Below are positions 63,658-64,000 of a DNA stretch of 64,000 bases, in pieces. Within the stretch, counting starts at the first letter, position 1, and every line of letters starts with the position of its first letter. The stretch is taken from contig NZ_CP030073.1 of the NCBI RefSeq assembly GCF_003261055.1, forward strand, positions 5,580,001 through 5,644,000, given 5' to 3'. The notes beneath the pieces were generated by a model. It saw nothing but the letters and a program-made list of their open reading frames with translations, was not told the origin of the DNA and made no database searches. Source of the DNA: Streptomyces cadmiisoli (lineage in GTDB: Bacteria; Actinomycetota; Actinomycetes; Streptomycetales; Streptomycetaceae). Position numbers and translations under genes: made by a program.

Positions 63658-64000
63658 TCACGGCTCCTGGTGGGAGAGGGCTCGAACGGTGCGGGACGGG
63701 CTGGGTCGGCCCAGGTGTCCGGCCATCCACACGCTGGTCGCGGTGAGACGGCCGAGGTCGACTCCGGTGTCGATGCCGAGGCCCTGGAGCATCCACACGA
63801 GGTCTTCCGTGGCGAGATTGCCGGTGGCGCTCTTCGCGTACGGGCAGCCGCCGAGGCCGCCCGCGGAGGCGTCGACGGTGGTGACGCCGTGTTGCAGGGC
63901 GGCGAGGGTGTTGGCCAGGGCCTGGCCGTAGGTGTCGTGGAAGTGGACGCCGATCGCCGAGGTCGGCACGCCCTCCTCGTTCAGCTCGGACAGCAGGTCC
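63658..64000 (-). CDS. hmgL: Hydroxymethylglutaryl-CoA lyase, 3' part
   Basis: These are the C-terminal 113 residues of HMG-CoA lyase, which splits HMG-CoA into acetyl-CoA and acetoacetate at the end of leucine degradation. The metal-binding HFHDTYGQALAN and the active-site cysteine loop GLGGCPYAKSATGN are visible. The 5' part lies beyond the right edge of the window. It stops 6 bases before acdH. Confidence 0.94.
   Translation of the reverse strand, partial: DLLSELNEEGVPTSAIGVHFHDTYGQALANTLAALQHGVTTVDASAGGLGGCPYAKSATGNLATEDLVWMLQGLGIDTGVDLGRLTATSVWMAGHLGRPSPSRTVRALSHQEP

Overview
The window is high-GC actinobacterial DNA and looks like the core chromosome of a Streptomyces. The evidence is a TTA-containing adpA next to ornA, a complete desferrioxamine cluster (desEFABCD) with iron boxes, a cebEFG-bglC cellobiose locus with its CebR boxes, DasR-type (dre) operators, and strong G/C bias at third codon positions. 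From memory, the gene order matches the S. coelicolor SCO2836 to SCO2778 region read in reverse. That correspondence is recalled, not computed. No phage, transposase, integrase or CRISPR array was seen.

Region 1 (1-7.4 kb) is about the cell surface. It holds the 5' part of a CslA-like glucan synthase, a FadR-type regulator, an NlpC/P60 peptidoglycan hydrolase with an SPFH membrane protein, a lytic polysaccharide monooxygenase behind a DasR site, and a FadD17-like acyl-CoA ligase. Region 2 (7.4-17.7 kb) looks like one catabolic unit: an IclR regulator, an Ehu-type amino-acid or ectoine ABC importer, a DUF3830 protein, an amidase, a D-2-hydroxyacid dehydrogenase, two tandem Asp/Glu-racemase-superfamily enzymes with different cysteine content, and an LLM flavin oxidoreductase.

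Region 3 (17.6-30 kb) contains the cyclic-di-GMP enzyme CdgA, a secreted M6-like protease, a DNA primase/polymerase-like protein and a four-gene operon. The operon encodes a Cas4-like Fe-S nuclease, an unknown protein, an SF1 helicase and a small protein, so it resembles a split Dna2. A PAP2/AUR1-like membrane enzyme, a histidine phosphatase and an NsdA-like HTH-TPR regulator follow. Three identical tRNA-Lys(CTT) genes are spread over 2-21 kb, and two of them overlap protein genes.

Region 4 (30-41.7 kb) has several conserved hypotheticals, a two-component system and the cellobiose uptake and hydrolysis locus with its LacI-type repressor. Region 5 (41.7-51.2 kb) has tRNA-His, ornA, adpA, a universal stress protein, GlmS and a DasR-linked GH20 hexosaminidase. 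Chitin and GlcNAc metabolism is therefore represented three times: LPMO, hexosaminidase and GlmS.

Region 6 (51.2-64 kb) has desDCBA, the reductase desF and the binding lipoprotein desE. It is followed by a three-gene DUF1906 wall-lytic-like cassette that appears inserted between desE and acdH, and then by acdH and the 3' end of an HMG-CoA lyase gene.
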